The notes: generated from the sequence alone by a model not told the origin. 64,000 bases of DNA from Mongoliimonas terrestris (GCF_001927285.1 NZ_MSIG01000003.1:1-64000), one strand, 5' to 3'; shown: positions 33,313 through 42,358, counted from the first letter of the stretch. Program-made: numbers and translations.

Positions 33313-34787
33313 GACCGGCCCTCCTTGTCAGTCTGGATCGCGCGGGCCTGGATCGCGCGGGAAAGGAAATCCGCCGCACCGGCGGGGTCGAGGCCGGCGG
33401 CGGCGGGGGCTGAGTCGGCCCGTCCGTCGTGGAGCCCATCATAGCGCCCGTCGCGCCCGACCAGAACCACCGCCGTCGGCGCCGGCCGGGCGCAGCCCTT
33501 CGGACAGCCGGAGACGTGGAGCGTGACGCCGGCGGCCGCGACGCGGCGGGCGAGCGGGGCGAGGGCTTCGGCGAGAGCGCGGGTGTCGGCCTGTCCGGAC
33601 GGGCAGGCGGGGGCGCCCGGGCAGGCGGCGACGGCGAGACGCGCGTCGTCCGGGGAGACGATGAGGCCGGCGGCGGCGAGAGTTGCGAGGGCGGACGGTT
33701 CGGCGCCGGGGAGGAGGACGAGGCGGTAGGGGGTGAGGCGGACGCCGGCGGGGGCGTTGGCCGCGAGGATGTCGAGCTGGTCGGCGGTCAGCCGGCCGAA
33801 CGGGGCGCCCACGCCAAGGAAGAAGGGATGGGCGCCGAGGAGGGCGGGGCCGGAGAGGGGGGCGGGGGCGGCACTGATCGGCGGTTCGCTGGCGGCAGAC
33901 GGAGACGAATCCCTTCGGCCCATCGCTTCGCGATGGTGGTCCTTTAGTGGGGAAGACAACCCCTTCCGGCCCGCCGCTTCGCGACGGTCCACCTTCCCCT
34001 GAGGGGAAGGATGGGTGGGAGCTTCCGTAGAGGGGGCGGCGAAGCCGGACGGGGTGGGGCGGAACGCGCGTGCGGCGGATTCGACTGCGGACATGCCGAG
34101 TTGCCGCACCAAGTCATGCATGCGGCGTGCAGGCGGAGTGCAGCGGTGGCGCAGCATGAGGAAGGCGTGGGCGCAGGCGAGGGCGGTCTCGACGGCGTCG
34201 GACGCGGGGACGACGGCGGCGGTTTCGGCGGTCGCGGCGGTGCCGCCGAGGGCAATGCGGACGGTGCCGTCCGGCCGGGCGTCGAGGCGGATGTCGGTGG
34301 CGACATCGACGAGCGAGACGGGGCCGCCGTCGTCGACGAGGAAGCCGACCTTGTCGGGGAGGGCGTGGAGGGCGGCGCGGGCGACGAGGGCGGCCTCCAG
34401 CGCCCGGACCAGCCGGGTGCCGTCCACCGGGGCGGGCGCGAGGCCGGCGAGCGGCGGTGCGATGACGTTGCGGACCGCCTCCGCGTCCGGGTTCGGGTCG
34501 AGCAGGCCGAGGCGGTCGAGGGCATCGAGGAGCGCCGGGAGAGTCGCTTCGGTGACGCCGCGAAGCTGCAGGTTGGCGCGCTGGGAGAGGTCCACGAGAC
34601 CGTTGCCGTGGGCGCGGGCGAGGGTCGCTACGGCGTGAAGCCGGTCGGCGGAGAGGGCGCCGCCGGAAACGCGGAGGCGGACGAGGAGGCCGTCGCCGGT
34701 CGCCATGGGGCGGAGCGCGCCGGGGCACCAGCCCTTCACGATGGGCGGGACGGGGGTAGGTGCCGAAGCTGCGATCGGGGCGCTCAC
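33309..34787 (-). CDS. cobG: Precorrin-3B synthase CobG with a repeat-derived insertion
   Basis: 492-residue oxygen-dependent monooxygenase related to sulfite/nitrite reductases. The N-terminal ferredoxin-like half ([38 protein letters not shown]) and a C-terminal [4Fe-4S] site (C-x5-C in CPGAPAC and C-x3-C in SGCPKGC) are intact. Residues about 256-298 are not family sequence: they translate a family C palindromic repeat ([18 protein letters not shown] and so on), in frame and without stops, lying between the two halves. The total length exceeds the 459-residue Pseudomonas denitrificans protein by about the size of the insert. GTG start, overlapping the cobN stop; it is probably still functional. 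Confidence 0.93.
   Translation of the reverse strand: MSAPIAASAPTPVPPIVKGWCPGALRPMATGDGLLVRLRVSGGALSADRLHAVATLARAHGNGLVDLSQRANLQLRGVTEATLPALLDALDRLGLLDPNPDAEAVRNVIAPPLAGLAPAPVDGTRLVRALEAALVARAALHALPDKVGFLVDDGGPVSLVDVATDIRLDARPDGTVRIALGGTAATAETAAVVPASDAVETALACAHAFLMLRHRCTPPARRMHDLVRQLGMSAVESAARAFRPTPSGFAAPSTEAPTHPSPQGKVDRREAAGRKGLSSPLKDHHREAMGRRDSSPSAASEPPISAAPAPLSGPALLGAHPFFLGVGAPFGRLTADQLDILAANAPAGVRLTPYRLVLLPGAEPSALATLAAAGLIVSPDDARLAVAACPGAPACPSGQADTRALAEALAPLARRVAAAGVTLHVSGCPKGCARPAPTAVVLVGRDGRYDGLHDGRADSAPAAAGLDPAGAADFLSRAIQARAIQTDKEGRS
33895..34022. repeat. Family C palindromic repeat inserted in frame within cobG
   Basis: Contains CAACCCCTTCCGGCCC, a CGCTTCGCG loop and CTTCCCCTGAGGGGAAGGAT, matching the intergenic copy at 26028-26075, preceded by a second diverged unit (CCCTTCGGCCCATCGCTTCG). 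It adds about 43 codons on the minus strand without a stop. Confidence 0.85.
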
Positions 34788-37700
34788 GGGGCGGCCTCCA
34801 GGGTCTCGGCGATGCGGCCGGCGACGGAGTTGCGCCGGGTGACCCAGAGGCCGCGCCGAAGCGCCCGATCGAAGGCGCGGGCGCAGGCGGCGGCCGCCTG
34901 GGGGTTGGCGTCGATCAGGAAGGCGCGCACGAGGTCGTCGCCGAGGGTGGCGTCGAACACCATCTCGAACTGGTGGGCCGCGACCGTGTCCGCCGTCGCC
35001 GAGAAGGCCACCAGGTTGCCGACCGTCTCGGCGATCTCGGCCGCGCCCCGGTGGCCGTGGCGCATCTGGCCGGCGATCCAGCGCGGGTTGGTGGCGCGCG
35101 CCCGCACGACGCGGGCGATCTCCTCGCCGACCGTGCGCACCCGCGTGTCGGGCGTGGTGGCGTCCACGTGGTAGAGGGCGGGCGCGGCGTTAAGCGCGTG
35201 GGCGGCGGCGGCAAAGCCGCCCTCGTGGTCCGCGAAGGCGTCGCCGTCGAGCACGTCGCGGCCCTGCAGGTCGGCCACGTGCACATAGGCGTCGGCGCTT
35301 GCCACATGATTGCGGAAGGCATCCGAGGGTGCAGCATCGGCGGTGCCGCCGCCGTAGGCGTGGGCGGTGGCGGCCAGATAGGTCTCGCCGAGGTCGGCCC
35401 GGTCGGTCCAGTCGTCGGCGGCGATGCGGGCCGAGAGGCCGACGCCGTAGGCGCCGGGTGCGGCGCCGAAGATGCGCGGGTCCTGGCGCTCCAGGAGCGG
35501 GTTGGTCTCCGCGTCCTCGTCGAGGGCCGCGACGGCACGGGCGGCCTCGTCGAAGAGGGCGATCTGCGTGGGGAACACATCCCGGAACAGGCCGGAGATG
35601 CGGAGCGTCACGTCCACGCGCGGGCGACCCAGGCGGGCGGGGGCGAGGATCTCGAAGCCGGACACCCGGGCGGAGGCGGCGTCCCACACCGGCCGGACGC
35701 CGATAAGCGCGAAGGCCTGGGCGAGATCGTCGCCGCCGGTGCGCATGGTGGCGCTGCCCCAGAGGTCGAGCACGATCCGGCGCGGCCAGTCGCCGTGGTC
35801 CGACAGGTAGCGGGCGATCACCGTCTCGGCGGTGCGGGCGCCGATCTCGTGGGCGACGCGGGTGGGCACGCTGCGCGGATCGACCGAGAAGAGGTTGCGC
35901 CCGGTCGGCAGCACGTCGAGACGGCCGGCGGTGGGGGCGCCGGCGGGGCCGGGCGGCACGAAGCCGCCGTCGAGGGCTTTGATGAGACCCGCCCGTTCGG
36001 CGACGGCGGAGCGATGGAGGAGCGCGGCGAGACGGTCCGGGTCGGCGCCGATCGCCTCGGCGGTGGCGGCGACGGAGGCCGGATCCGGCGTGCGGCCGAA
36101 CACGTGGAGGCCGTCGCCGATGCGCAGGTCCTTGAGGTCGCACACGAAGGCGTCGAGGCGGGCGAGGGCCGCCGCTTCGTCGAGGTCCGGCGAGAGGCCG
36201 GTCTCGGCGGCAAGGCCCGTTGCGGCGGCCTTCTCCAGGATCACCTGGGCGAGCCGCTTGGCCCGGCGCGGGTCGAGGCTCTGGGCGGCGGCGAACTCGT
36301 CGAGCAGCGCCTCGATCTCGGCGGTCGCCCCGTGGGTGCCGGCGCGGGTGAGCGGTGGGGTGAGGTGGCCGACGGTGACGGCGCCGATGCGCCGCTTCGC
36401 CTGGGCGGCCTCACCGGGGTTGTTGACGATGAAGGGATAGACGACTGGCGTCGCCGGCAGGAGCGCGGCCGGGCCGCAGGCGGGCGTGAGGGCGACCGCC
36501 TTGCCGGGCAGCCATTCCAGGGTGCCGTGGGTGCCGAGATGGACGAGCGCGTCGAGGCCGAACCCGTGGCGGAGCCAGAGGTGGAAGGCCACGTAGGCGT
36601 GGCGCGGCGGCAGGGCGGCGTCGTGGTAGTCCGCCTCGCGGGCGGCGCGGCGGCCCCGGTCCGGCTGCACCGCGACGGCGAGCCGGCCGGCGACGAGGGC
36701 CTTGAAGCGGAAGGCGCCGTCGGCAAGGTCCGGGTCGTCGGCCGGGTCGCCCCAGGCGGCGGCGACGCTGGCGCGGAAGGGCTCCGGCAGGGCGGCGAAG
36801 AGGGTGCGGTATAGGCCGAGCGGCAGGGCGACCGCGTGGGCGGCGCGCTCCAGATCGCGGATGAGTTTGTCCGGCGGCGGCAGGGCGTCGACCGCGTAGC
36901 CGGCGGCGCGGAGGTCGTCGGCGATGGCGGCAAGGCTCGCCGGGCCGTCGAGGCCGACCGCGTAGCCGGCGCGGCCGCCCTTCACCGGATAGTCGGAGAG
37001 CACGAGCGCGATCCGCCGCTCCGCGCGCGGCGTGCGGGCGAGGCGCACCCAGGCGGCGGCGAGATCCGCCGCGCGGGCGACGCCGTCCGGCTCCGGCCGG
37101 TGGACGACACGGGTGAACTGCAGCGCCTCCGACCGGCCGCTGTCCGCCTTGAACGAGAGGGCGGGCCCGTCGATGCGGCCGTCCACCTCCGGCAGCACCA
37201 CGTTCATGGCGAGATCCGCGGCCGAGAGCCCGCGGGCGCTGCCCTCCCACGCCTCCCGGAAGGTGGCGGCGACGGGCGTCTGGATCACCGGCACGCCGGC
37301 CCGGTCGAGCACGGAGCCGCCGTCGCCGAGGGTCGCCGAGAAGGCCGTGGCGTTGAGGATGACGGCGGGCGCCAGCCGGTCGAGGACGGCACCGAGCGGG
37401 GCGACCACGGCCGGGTCCTTCAGCGAGCTGACGAAGAGCGGCACGGGCAGGAGGCCGCGCGCCGCAAGGGCCTGCGAGACGGCGGCGACCGGTGCGGCGT
37501 CGCCGGCGGCGAGGTGGGAGCGGTAGAAGAGGACGAGGGCGACGGGACCATCCGTGGAGAGGCGATCGGGGGGCGGCGTCTCGACAGTCGGGAAGGCGCG
37601 GCATGTGCCGCCGCAACCGCAGGCCTCCGGCCAGCAGCCGAGCGCGGCCATCGGCGCCGGGTCCGGGTGGGGCGCCGGGCGGCCGAGGCGGGTGGAGAGC

Positions 37701-38167
37701 CAGCCGAAGAGGGCGCGCATGTTGGCCGGGCCGCCGCCGTCGAACCAGGCGGCAAGCCGGCGGAGGGTGTCCGCCGGCAAGGTGGAGGCCTCGTCGAGGC
37801 GGGCGTCTGGCCGGCCGTCGCCCGGCAGGGCCGCGAGGTCGACGCCGTGCGCGCGGGCCGCGACGGCGAGTTCGTCGAGGCCGTATCGCCAGTAGTCGGC
37901 CCCGCCGAGGCAGCGGACGATGACGATCCGGGCGTGTCGGGCGACGGTGTCGACGTAGCGATCGACCGAATAGGGATGGCGGAGGGCGGCGAGGGAGGCG
38001 AGCCGGAGCGTGGGCGCTTCGGCCCCGAGGGCCGCGTGGGTGGCGGCGGCGAGGCCGAGGTCGCTGTCGGAGAAGGAGAGGATCACCACCTCGGCCGGCG
38101 TCTGGCCGAGGTCCACCGCCTGGACGGTCTCGTCCAGCGAGCGGATCTGTTCGGCCAGGATGTGCAT
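34784..38167 (-). CDS. cobN: Cobaltochelatase subunit CobN
   Basis: 1127-residue large subunit of the ATP-dependent aerobic cobaltochelatase, which inserts cobalt into hydrogenobyrinate a,c-diamide with CobS and CobT (not in this window). Typical segments: VVILSFSDSDL near the start, a Cys-rich CWPEACGCGGTCR, VNNPGEAAQAKRRIGAVTVGHLTPPLTRAG, LHVFGRTP, YLSDHGDWPRRIVLDLWGSATMRTGGDDLAQAFAL and GAAPGAYGVGL. Somewhat shorter than the ~1270 residues of the best-known homologues. MHILAEQIRS at 38167 is the natural start; upstream codons fall in palindromic repeats. First gene of the tightly overlapped cobN-G-H-I-J run. Confidence 0.96.
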   Translation of the reverse strand: MHILAEQIRSLDETVQAVDLGQTPAEVVILSFSDSDLGLAAATHAALGAEAPTLRLASLAALRHPYSVDRYVDTVARHARIVIVRCLGGADYWRYGLDELAVAARAHGVDLAALPGDGRPDARLDEASTLPADTLRRLAAWFDGGGPANMRALFGWLSTRLGRPAPHPDPAPMAALGCWPEACGCGGTCRAFPTVETPPPDRLSTDGPVALVLFYRSHLAAGDAAPVAAVSQALAARGLLPVPLFVSSLKDPAVVAPLGAVLDRLAPAVILNATAFSATLGDGGSVLDRAGVPVIQTPVAATFREAWEGSARGLSAADLAMNVVLPEVDGRIDGPALSFKADSGRSEALQFTRVVHRPEPDGVARAADLAAAWVRLARTPRAERRIALVLSDYPVKGGRAGYAVGLDGPASLAAIADDLRAAGYAVDALPPPDKLIRDLERAAHAVALPLGLYRTLFAALPEPFRASVAAAWGDPADDPDLADGAFRFKALVAGRLAVAVQPDRGRRAAREADYHDAALPPRHAYVAFHLWLRHGFGLDALVHLGTHGTLEWLPGKAVALTPACGPAALLPATPVVYPFIVNNPGEAAQAKRRIGAVTVGHLTPPLTRAGTHGATAEIEALLDEFAAAQSLDPRRAKRLAQVILEKAAATGLAAETGLSPDLDEAAALARLDAFVCDLKDLRIGDGLHVFGRTPDPASVAATAEAIGADPDRLAALLHRSAVAERAGLIKALDGGFVPPGPAGAPTAGRLDVLPTGRNLFSVDPRSVPTRVAHEIGARTAETVIARYLSDHGDWPRRIVLDLWGSATMRTGGDDLAQAFALIGVRPVWDAASARVSGFEILAPARLGRPRVDVTLRISGLFRDVFPTQIALFDEAARAVAALDEDAETNPLLERQDPRIFGAAPGAYGVGLSARIAADDWTDRADLGETYLAATAHAYGGGTADAAPSDAFRNHVASADAYVHVADLQGRDVLDGDAFADHEGGFAAAAHALNAAPALYHVDATTPDTRVRTVGEEIARVVRARATNPRWIAGQMRHGHRGAAEIAETVGNLVAFSATADTVAAHQFEMVFDATLGDDLVRAFLIDANPQAAAACARAFDRALRRGLWVTRRNSVAGRIAETLEAAP

Positions 38168-38260
38168 CGGCGTCGGGTCCTTGGGTGCGGGCCGGCCGGA
38201 GGGTCCGGACGGCGGAGGTCGTGGGGGGCGGTCCTGCCGTCGGGCGGCGGCGGGGGGTAA

Positions 38261-38473
38261 GCGTGGGTGGTCCGCCTTCGCGGACCATGACGGTGGGGAG
38301 TGACGTTGCCCCGTGGCGTCAGTCCTGTCGGTTCGCGGCCCGTGATCCTCGCTCCGTCTCCCGATCCATCCTCCTCCATCGTCATGGTCCGGTTCAGCCG
38401 GACCACCCACGCATACTCCTGCGCGGCGGCCCGGCGGAAAAGCGTGGGTGGTCCGCCTTCGCGGACCATGACG
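38261..38473. repeat. Three palindromic repeats, family A
   Basis: Copies at 38261-38292, 38380-38412 (inverted) and 38441-38473. The first and third are identical over GCGTGGGTGGTCCGCCTTCG plus CGGACCATGACGGTGGGG. They lie just upstream of cobN in the 565-base cobW-cobN gap. Confidence 0.88.
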
Positions 38474-38543
38474 GTGGGGGTGCCCTGTCCTCGAGCGCCC
38501 TGGTCCAAACGGCCGCCAGCCTAAGATTCGCCTTGCCCTGAAC

Positions 38544-38662
38544 CGTCATCCCGGCGAAAGCCGGGATCCAACCGTCCCATCCGGCGCCGCCCCGGTGGCC
38601 TGGACCGCACGGTCGCGGCTGGGTTTGGCGTCGGCTGGATCCCGGCTTTCGCCGGGATGACG
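38544..38662. repeat. Inverted pair of palindromic repeats, family B
   Basis: CGTCATCCCGGCGAAAGCCG plus GGATCCAACCG (38544-38574) faces GGCTGGATCCCGGCTTTCGC plus CGGGATGACG (38633-38662). With the family A copies they fill most of the cobW-cobN gap, where no gene is seen. Confidence 0.88.
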
Positions 38663-38732
38663 TGGTGTGTGGGCCGATGGTGCGCGCCCGACCTCACGCC
38701 ATTCCCACCCTCGCGCCCCCAATCTTACCCTC

Positions 38733-39779
38733 TCACGCCGCGATCGCCTTTTCGATCGCGGCTCGGTCCATGCCCTTCTCGCCGATCACCACCAGGGCGC
38801 CGCGGCGCGCGCCGGCGGGCCAGGGTTGGTCGAAGTGGTGGCGGAAGCGGGGGCCGACGCCTTGGACGAGGAGGCGCATGGGCTTGCCGGTGACTTCCAC
38901 GAAGCCCTTGATGCGTAAGACGTCGAAGGTGGCGGCGACGTCGGCGAGGCGGGCGACGAGGGCGGCCGGGTCGGTGGTCGGGGCGACCTCGACGACGAAG
39001 CTGTCGAAGTCGTCGTGGTCGTGGTCGGGCTCCGCGTCGTGGTGCGACGGACGGTTGGCGAGGTCGTCCTCCGCCGCGGCGGTGAGGCCGAGGAGGACGG
39101 CCGGGTCGATGCGGCCCTCGGCGGTCGCCACCATCTTGACGGCCCGCGGCACCGTGCCGGCGATCTCGCCCGTCAGACGCGCCAGGGCCCCGGCGTCGAG
39201 GAGGTCGGTCTTGTTGAGCACGATCAAGTCGGCGCAGAGGAGCTGGTCCTCGTAAACCTCCTCCAGCGGGTTGTCGTGGTCGACGGCGGCGTCCGCCTCG
39301 CGCTGGGCGAGCACGGCCTCCGGGTCGTCGGCGAAGCGGCCCTCGGCGACGGCGGCGGCGTCTACGACCGCGATCACCCCGTCGACGGTGAGCTTCGCCC
39401 GCACGTCCGGCCAGTCGAAGGCCTTGACGAGGGGCTTCGGCAAGGCGAGGCCGCTCGTTTCCACGATGATGTGCTCGGGCCGGCGCGGGTGGGCGAGCAG
39501 GGCCTCGATGGCCGGCACGAAGTCGTCCGCCACGGTGCAGCAGAGGCAGCCGTTGGCGAGTTCCACGATGGCGTCCTCCGGGCAGCTCTCGATACCGCAG
39601 GCCTTCAGGATCTGGCCGTCGACGCCCACATCGCCGAACTCGTTGACGATGAGGGCGAGCCGGCGGCCCTTGGCGGCCTCCAGCACGTGGCGGATCAGGG
39701 TCGTCTTGCCGGCGCCGAGGAAGCCGGTGACGATGGTCACGGGCACCTTGCCGGCGGGGGGCGGGGAGGCGAGGGACAT
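38733..39779 (-). CDS. cobW: CobW, G3E-family GTPase metallochaperone
   Basis: 348-residue GTPase thought to deliver Co(II) to the cobaltochelatase. Walker A GFLGAGKTTLIRH, the metal-binding CxCC motif in NGCLCCTVADD, Walker B-like IVETSGLALP, the guanine-recognition VLNKTDL, and a His/Asp-rich stretch (SHHDAEPDHDHDD) before the C-terminal CobW_C domain. ATG at 39779 overlaps the stop of the DUF1636 gene by one base. It is followed by 565 bases of palindromes before cobN, so the riboswitch-led transcript may end or weaken here. Confidence 0.96.
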   Translation of the reverse strand: MSLASPPPAGKVPVTIVTGFLGAGKTTLIRHVLEAAKGRRLALIVNEFGDVGVDGQILKACGIESCPEDAIVELANGCLCCTVADDFVPAIEALLAHPRRPEHIIVETSGLALPKPLVKAFDWPDVRAKLTVDGVIAVVDAAAVAEGRFADDPEAVLAQREADAAVDHDNPLEEVYEDQLLCADLIVLNKTDLLDAGALARLTGEIAGTVPRAVKMVATAEGRIDPAVLLGLTAAAEDDLANRPSHHDAEPDHDHDDFDSFVVEVAPTTDPAALVARLADVAATFDVLRIKGFVEVTGKPMRLLVQGVGPRFRHHFDQPWPAGARRGALVVIGEKGMDRAAIEKAIAA

Positions 39780-40201
39780 CAGGCGGCCTCGGGATCGGTG
39801 AGAGGGGGGATGCGGGCGACGACGCCGCGCTTCAGCGCGTCCGGGCGCTCGCGCCACGGGATGAGGCCCGCGGGCGCGGCGGCGTATTGGGCGGCCGCGC
39901 CGAGGATGAGGTCGGCGTGGTCCGGCTGGAACTCGCCGTAGACATAGGTCCAGCGGCCGGCGGCTGAGAAGCCGACGGTGACCGGCCGCTTGCAGACGCT
40001 GAGGCATTCGACCGGGTTGATGACCACGCCCGGGCCGGCGGCGGCGGCAAGCGCCTCGGCGAGCCGGGCACCGCCGCGCGGGCCGTCCGGCGCGTCGTCG
40101 GCGAGGCGGCAGGTGACGCAGACGTGGATCGTGGTGCGGACGGCCGGGGCATCGTCGGACGTCCCGGCGGGGTTGATGGCGTCGGGCGGGGCGGGGGGCA
40201 T
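39779..40201 (-). CDS. DUF1636 family predicted metal-binding protein
   Basis: 140 residues, matching the DUF1636 family found in cobalamin loci. Cysteines at HVCVTCR and ECLSVCKRP resemble the metal or [2Fe-2S] site of thioredoxin-like ferredoxins; WTYVYGEFQPDHADLIL is also conserved. Start MPPAPPDA at 40201, 14 bases after cbtA; the stop overlaps the cobW start. By context, a partner in cobalt handling or cobalamin assembly; activity unknown. Confidence 0.88.
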   Translation of the reverse strand: MPPAPPDAINPAGTSDDAPAVRTTIHVCVTCRLADDAPDGPRGGARLAEALAAAAGPGVVINPVECLSVCKRPVTVGFSAAGRWTYVYGEFQPDHADLILGAAAQYAAAPAGLIPWRERPDALKRGVVARIPPLTDPEAA

Positions 40202-40215
40202 GGCGCGGCCTTTGC

Positions 40216-40995
40216 TCAGCCGGCCGCGCGGGACTCGCCGCGCTGCCAGAACGCCCCGACCGCAAGGCCGACGATTGCCCAGAACACCCCGTGCACCACC
40301 AGCGAGGTGGCGGCGAAATGGGCGGCGATCTCCGCCGGCACGGTGCTGCCGTAGCCGTCCGGATGGGGCGCGCCGATCAGATGCGGCAGGGCGAGGAGCA
40401 CGACGCCCGCCGGAAGCGCCAGCCGGTGCGGCGCCTTCACCACCAGATAGAGGCCGGCCGCCGTGGCGACGGCGGTGCCGATCCACCAGAGCTGGCGGTC
40501 CTGCAGCGGGGCCGCGAAGCTGCCGGGCAGTTCCGGGGCAAGGCCGAGGCCGGTGGCGAGCCCGGTGGCCGCGAAGCCGCCGACCGCGTAGGCAAGGGCG
40601 ATCCGCGGCGTGACGCGCTCGCCGGCGAGCAGCAGAACGGCAAGGAGCAGGAGCGAGAAGCCGATGCCGGACACGACCGTGGCGACGGAGGTGGAGAGCG
40701 TGCGCTCCAGGCCGTCGGCCGGCGACCAGGCGGCGGCGTCGTGGCTGTGGCCTTCGCCCGCCGCGTGGCCTTCGCCCGCCGCATGGGTGTGGCCCGGCGC
40801 GGCGGTCTCGGGACCGTGCGTGGCGACGGCGGTCAGGATCCCGGCGTCGGCGAGGGCCGGGCCGGCGGGGAGGCTCGCCTCGTAGCGCTCGGCTTCCAGG
40901 ATGAGGGGAACGGTGGTGACGTGCTGCAGGGCCGCCGTCGCAAGCCCAGCCGTCAGGCCGGCCAGAAGGCCGACCGTGAACACGCGCTTCAGCAT
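40216..40995 (-). CDS. cbtA: Cobalt transporter subunit CbtA
   Basis: 259-residue membrane protein of the CbtA family with about five membrane segments. It starts MLKRVFTVGLLAGLTAGLATAALQHV (conserved) and contains a histidine-rich extracytoplasmic loop (HTHAAGEGHAAGEGHSHD, about residues 70-87) suited to cobalt binding, then conserved TLSTSVATVVSGIGFSLLL and LPHLIGAPHP. CbtAB systems were predicted to be cobalt importers because they follow B12 riboswitches. It begins 19 bases after cbtB. Confidence 0.95.
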   Translation of the reverse strand: MLKRVFTVGLLAGLTAGLATAALQHVTTVPLILEAERYEASLPAGPALADAGILTAVATHGPETAAPGHTHAAGEGHAAGEGHSHDAAAWSPADGLERTLSTSVATVVSGIGFSLLLLAVLLLAGERVTPRIALAYAVGGFAATGLATGLGLAPELPGSFAAPLQDRQLWWIGTAVATAAGLYLVVKAPHRLALPAGVVLLALPHLIGAPHPDGYGSTVPAEIAAHFAATSLVVHGVFWAIVGLAVGAFWQRGESRAAG

Positions 40996-41014
40996 GACCG
41001 TGAGGGGTCGTGCG

Positions 41015-41206
41015 TCAGTGGCAGGGGAAGGACATGGCGTGGCGCCAGTCGTGCGCTGCGTTGTGCAGCACGTCGGCGCCGGCAAAGCCCGTGAAGAAGA
41101 CGAGGGCGGCACCCACCGAGAAGGCGACCGCGACGGCCTTAAGCACGTCGGCGCGGGCGGGAGCGAGGGTAGCGGCCGGCGACACCGGCGAGAAGGCCTT
41201 GACCAT
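41015..41206 (-). CDS. cbtB: Cobalt transporter subunit CbtB
   Basis: 63-residue single-span membrane protein. One transmembrane helix (VLKAVAVAFSVGAALVFFTG) is followed by the CbtB histidine pattern ADVLHNAAHDWRHAMSFPCH. A TAGGAG site 7 bases before the ATG at 41206 fixes the start. It is the first gene behind the cobalamin riboswitch and partners CbtA. Confidence 0.95.
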   Translation of the reverse strand: MVKAFSPVSPAATLAPARADVLKAVAVAFSVGAALVFFTGFAGADVLHNAAHDWRHAMSFPCH

Positions 41207-41251
41207 GTCCAAAACTCCTAGCCGCCCCACCGGCGGCGCGAGGGTTCCCTG

Positions 41252-41446
41252 TCGGGTGCCGGCAGGTCTCCTGGCTCACGGATCGACGCCGGATGCCGCC
41301 TTCCCGGTCCCCGATGACCAGTGGCTGATGGCACCCGACTTCCCGTTCACAGTTGCGGGGGCAGCTGCGGATGGCCCCTCCGCGATCCGGACGAATCGCG
41401 AAAGGCCGCATTCCCTTTTCACCTTCGTGGGCGAAGGACCGGCACA
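41252..41446 (-). promoter_or_regulatory. Cobalamin riboswitch controlling cbtBA
   Basis: All signature blocks of the B12 riboswitch occur in order on the minus strand: GAAAAGGGAATGCGG, CTGCCCCCGCAACTGT, GCCACTG (in CAGCCACTGGTC), GGGAAGGCGGCATC and the B12 box AGCCAGGAGACCTGCC (about 41261-41277). GTCGGGTGCC inside the aptamer is exactly complementary to GGCACCCGAC just after the B12 box, a possible pseudoknot or switching helix. A GCCGCC/GGGCGGC hairpin ends beside the cbtB Shine-Dalgarno, suggesting translational control. Confidence 0.93.
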
Positions 41447-41453
41447 GCGGCGA

Positions 41454-41482
41454 TGTTTGGCGGCGAACGGCGGGGATGTCAA
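41454..41482 (-). promoter_or_regulatory. Candidate promoter for the riboswitch-cbtBA transcript
   Basis: Consensus TTGACA (41482-41477) and a weak -10 (CAAACA) after 17 bases, placed so that transcription would start at the beginning of the riboswitch. Confidence 0.4.
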
Positions 41483-41518
41483 CGGCGCCGGCCGTGACAC
41501 TTTCGGCGTGGCGCTTGT

Positions 41519-41637
41519 CTAGAGCGCTTTCCGACCTGATGGACTCATCAGGTCGATCAGAAATCGCTCCAGATACAATATCCTGGAGCATTGTCTCATC
41601 GACCAAGTCTTTCAACTTGGTCGGACAATGCTCTAGG
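41519..41637. repeat. Composite double-hairpin repeat, family D, upstream of cobO
   Basis: Two hairpins as in 26633-26752: an arm starting AGAGCGCTTTCCGACCTGAT closing with AGAAATCGCTCCA, a linker, then TGGAGCATTGTCTCATCGAC closing with CAATGCTCTAGG. It separates the riboswitch unit from the divergent cobO. Confidence 0.88.
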
Positions 41638-41698
41638 CGGCCCGGCTTCCGGTGCCGGGTGCTTTCGTGGCATGTGGGCGGGCAAGGAGGATGCCCCG

Positions 41699-42358
41699 AT
41701 GACCGACAACACCAAGGCCGCGCCGGATCACGCGCCGAAATCCGGGACCGCGCCGGATCCGGAGGCGGCCGAGCGCCACCGGCGCAAGATGGCGGCGCGG
41801 AAGGCCGTGCAGGACGCCGAGGTCGCCTCCAAGACGGTGACCGAGAAGGGCCTTCTGATGGTCCACACCGGCTCCGGCAAGGGCAAGTCCACGGCGGCCT
41901 TCGGCCTTGCGGTGCGGGCGCTCGGGCACGGCTGGCCGGTGGGCGTCGTCCAGTTCGGCAAGGGGGCCTGGGAGACGGGCGAGCGTCGCGTGCTGGAGGC
42001 GCTCGGCGACGTGCGCTGGCACACGCTCGGCGAGGGCTTCACCTGGGAGACCCAGGACCGAGCCCGCGACGTGGCGGCGGCCGAGCGGGCCTTCGCGGCG
42101 GCGGAGGCACTGATGGCCGACCCGGCGATCCGCCTCGTCGTGCTCGACGAGCTCAACATCGCGCTCCGCTACGAGCACCTGGACCTCGACCGGGTGGTGG
42201 CCGCGCTGAAAGGCAGGCGGGCGGACCTCCACGTGGTGGTGACCGGCCGGAACGCCAAGCCGGCGCTCGTCGAGATCGCCGACCTCGTGACGGAGATGAC
42301 GCTCGTCAAGCACCACTTCCAGGCGGGCGTGAAGGCGCAGGCCGGCATCGAGTGGTGA
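41699..42358 (+). CDS. cobO: Corrinoid adenosyltransferase CobO (BtuR/CobA type)
   Basis: 219-residue enzyme that adenosylates cob(I)yrinate a,c-diamide. P-loop HTGSGKGKSTAAFG, QFGKGAWETGERR, HTLGEGFTWETQDR, the Walker B VVLDELNIALRY, VVTGRNAKPALVEIADLVTEM and the closing VKAQAGIEW, all typical. AAGGAGG precedes the ATG. It is divergent from cbtB; its own leader holds the family D repeat and no riboswitch. Confidence 0.96.
   Translation: MTDNTKAAPDHAPKSGTAPDPEAAERHRRKMAARKAVQDAEVASKTVTEKGLLMVHTGSGKGKSTAAFGLAVRALGHGWPVGVVQFGKGAWETGERRVLEALGDVRWHTLGEGFTWETQDRARDVAAAERAFAAAEALMADPAIRLVVLDELNIALRYEHLDLDRVVAALKGRRADLHVVVTGRNAKPALVEIADLVTEMTLVKHHFQAGVKAQAGIEW

Noticed and set aside
34760..36814. 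684-codon plus-strand open frame
   Set aside because: Antisense shadow of cobN; composition is Gly/Val/Glu/Asp-rich, as expected from reversed high-GC codons.
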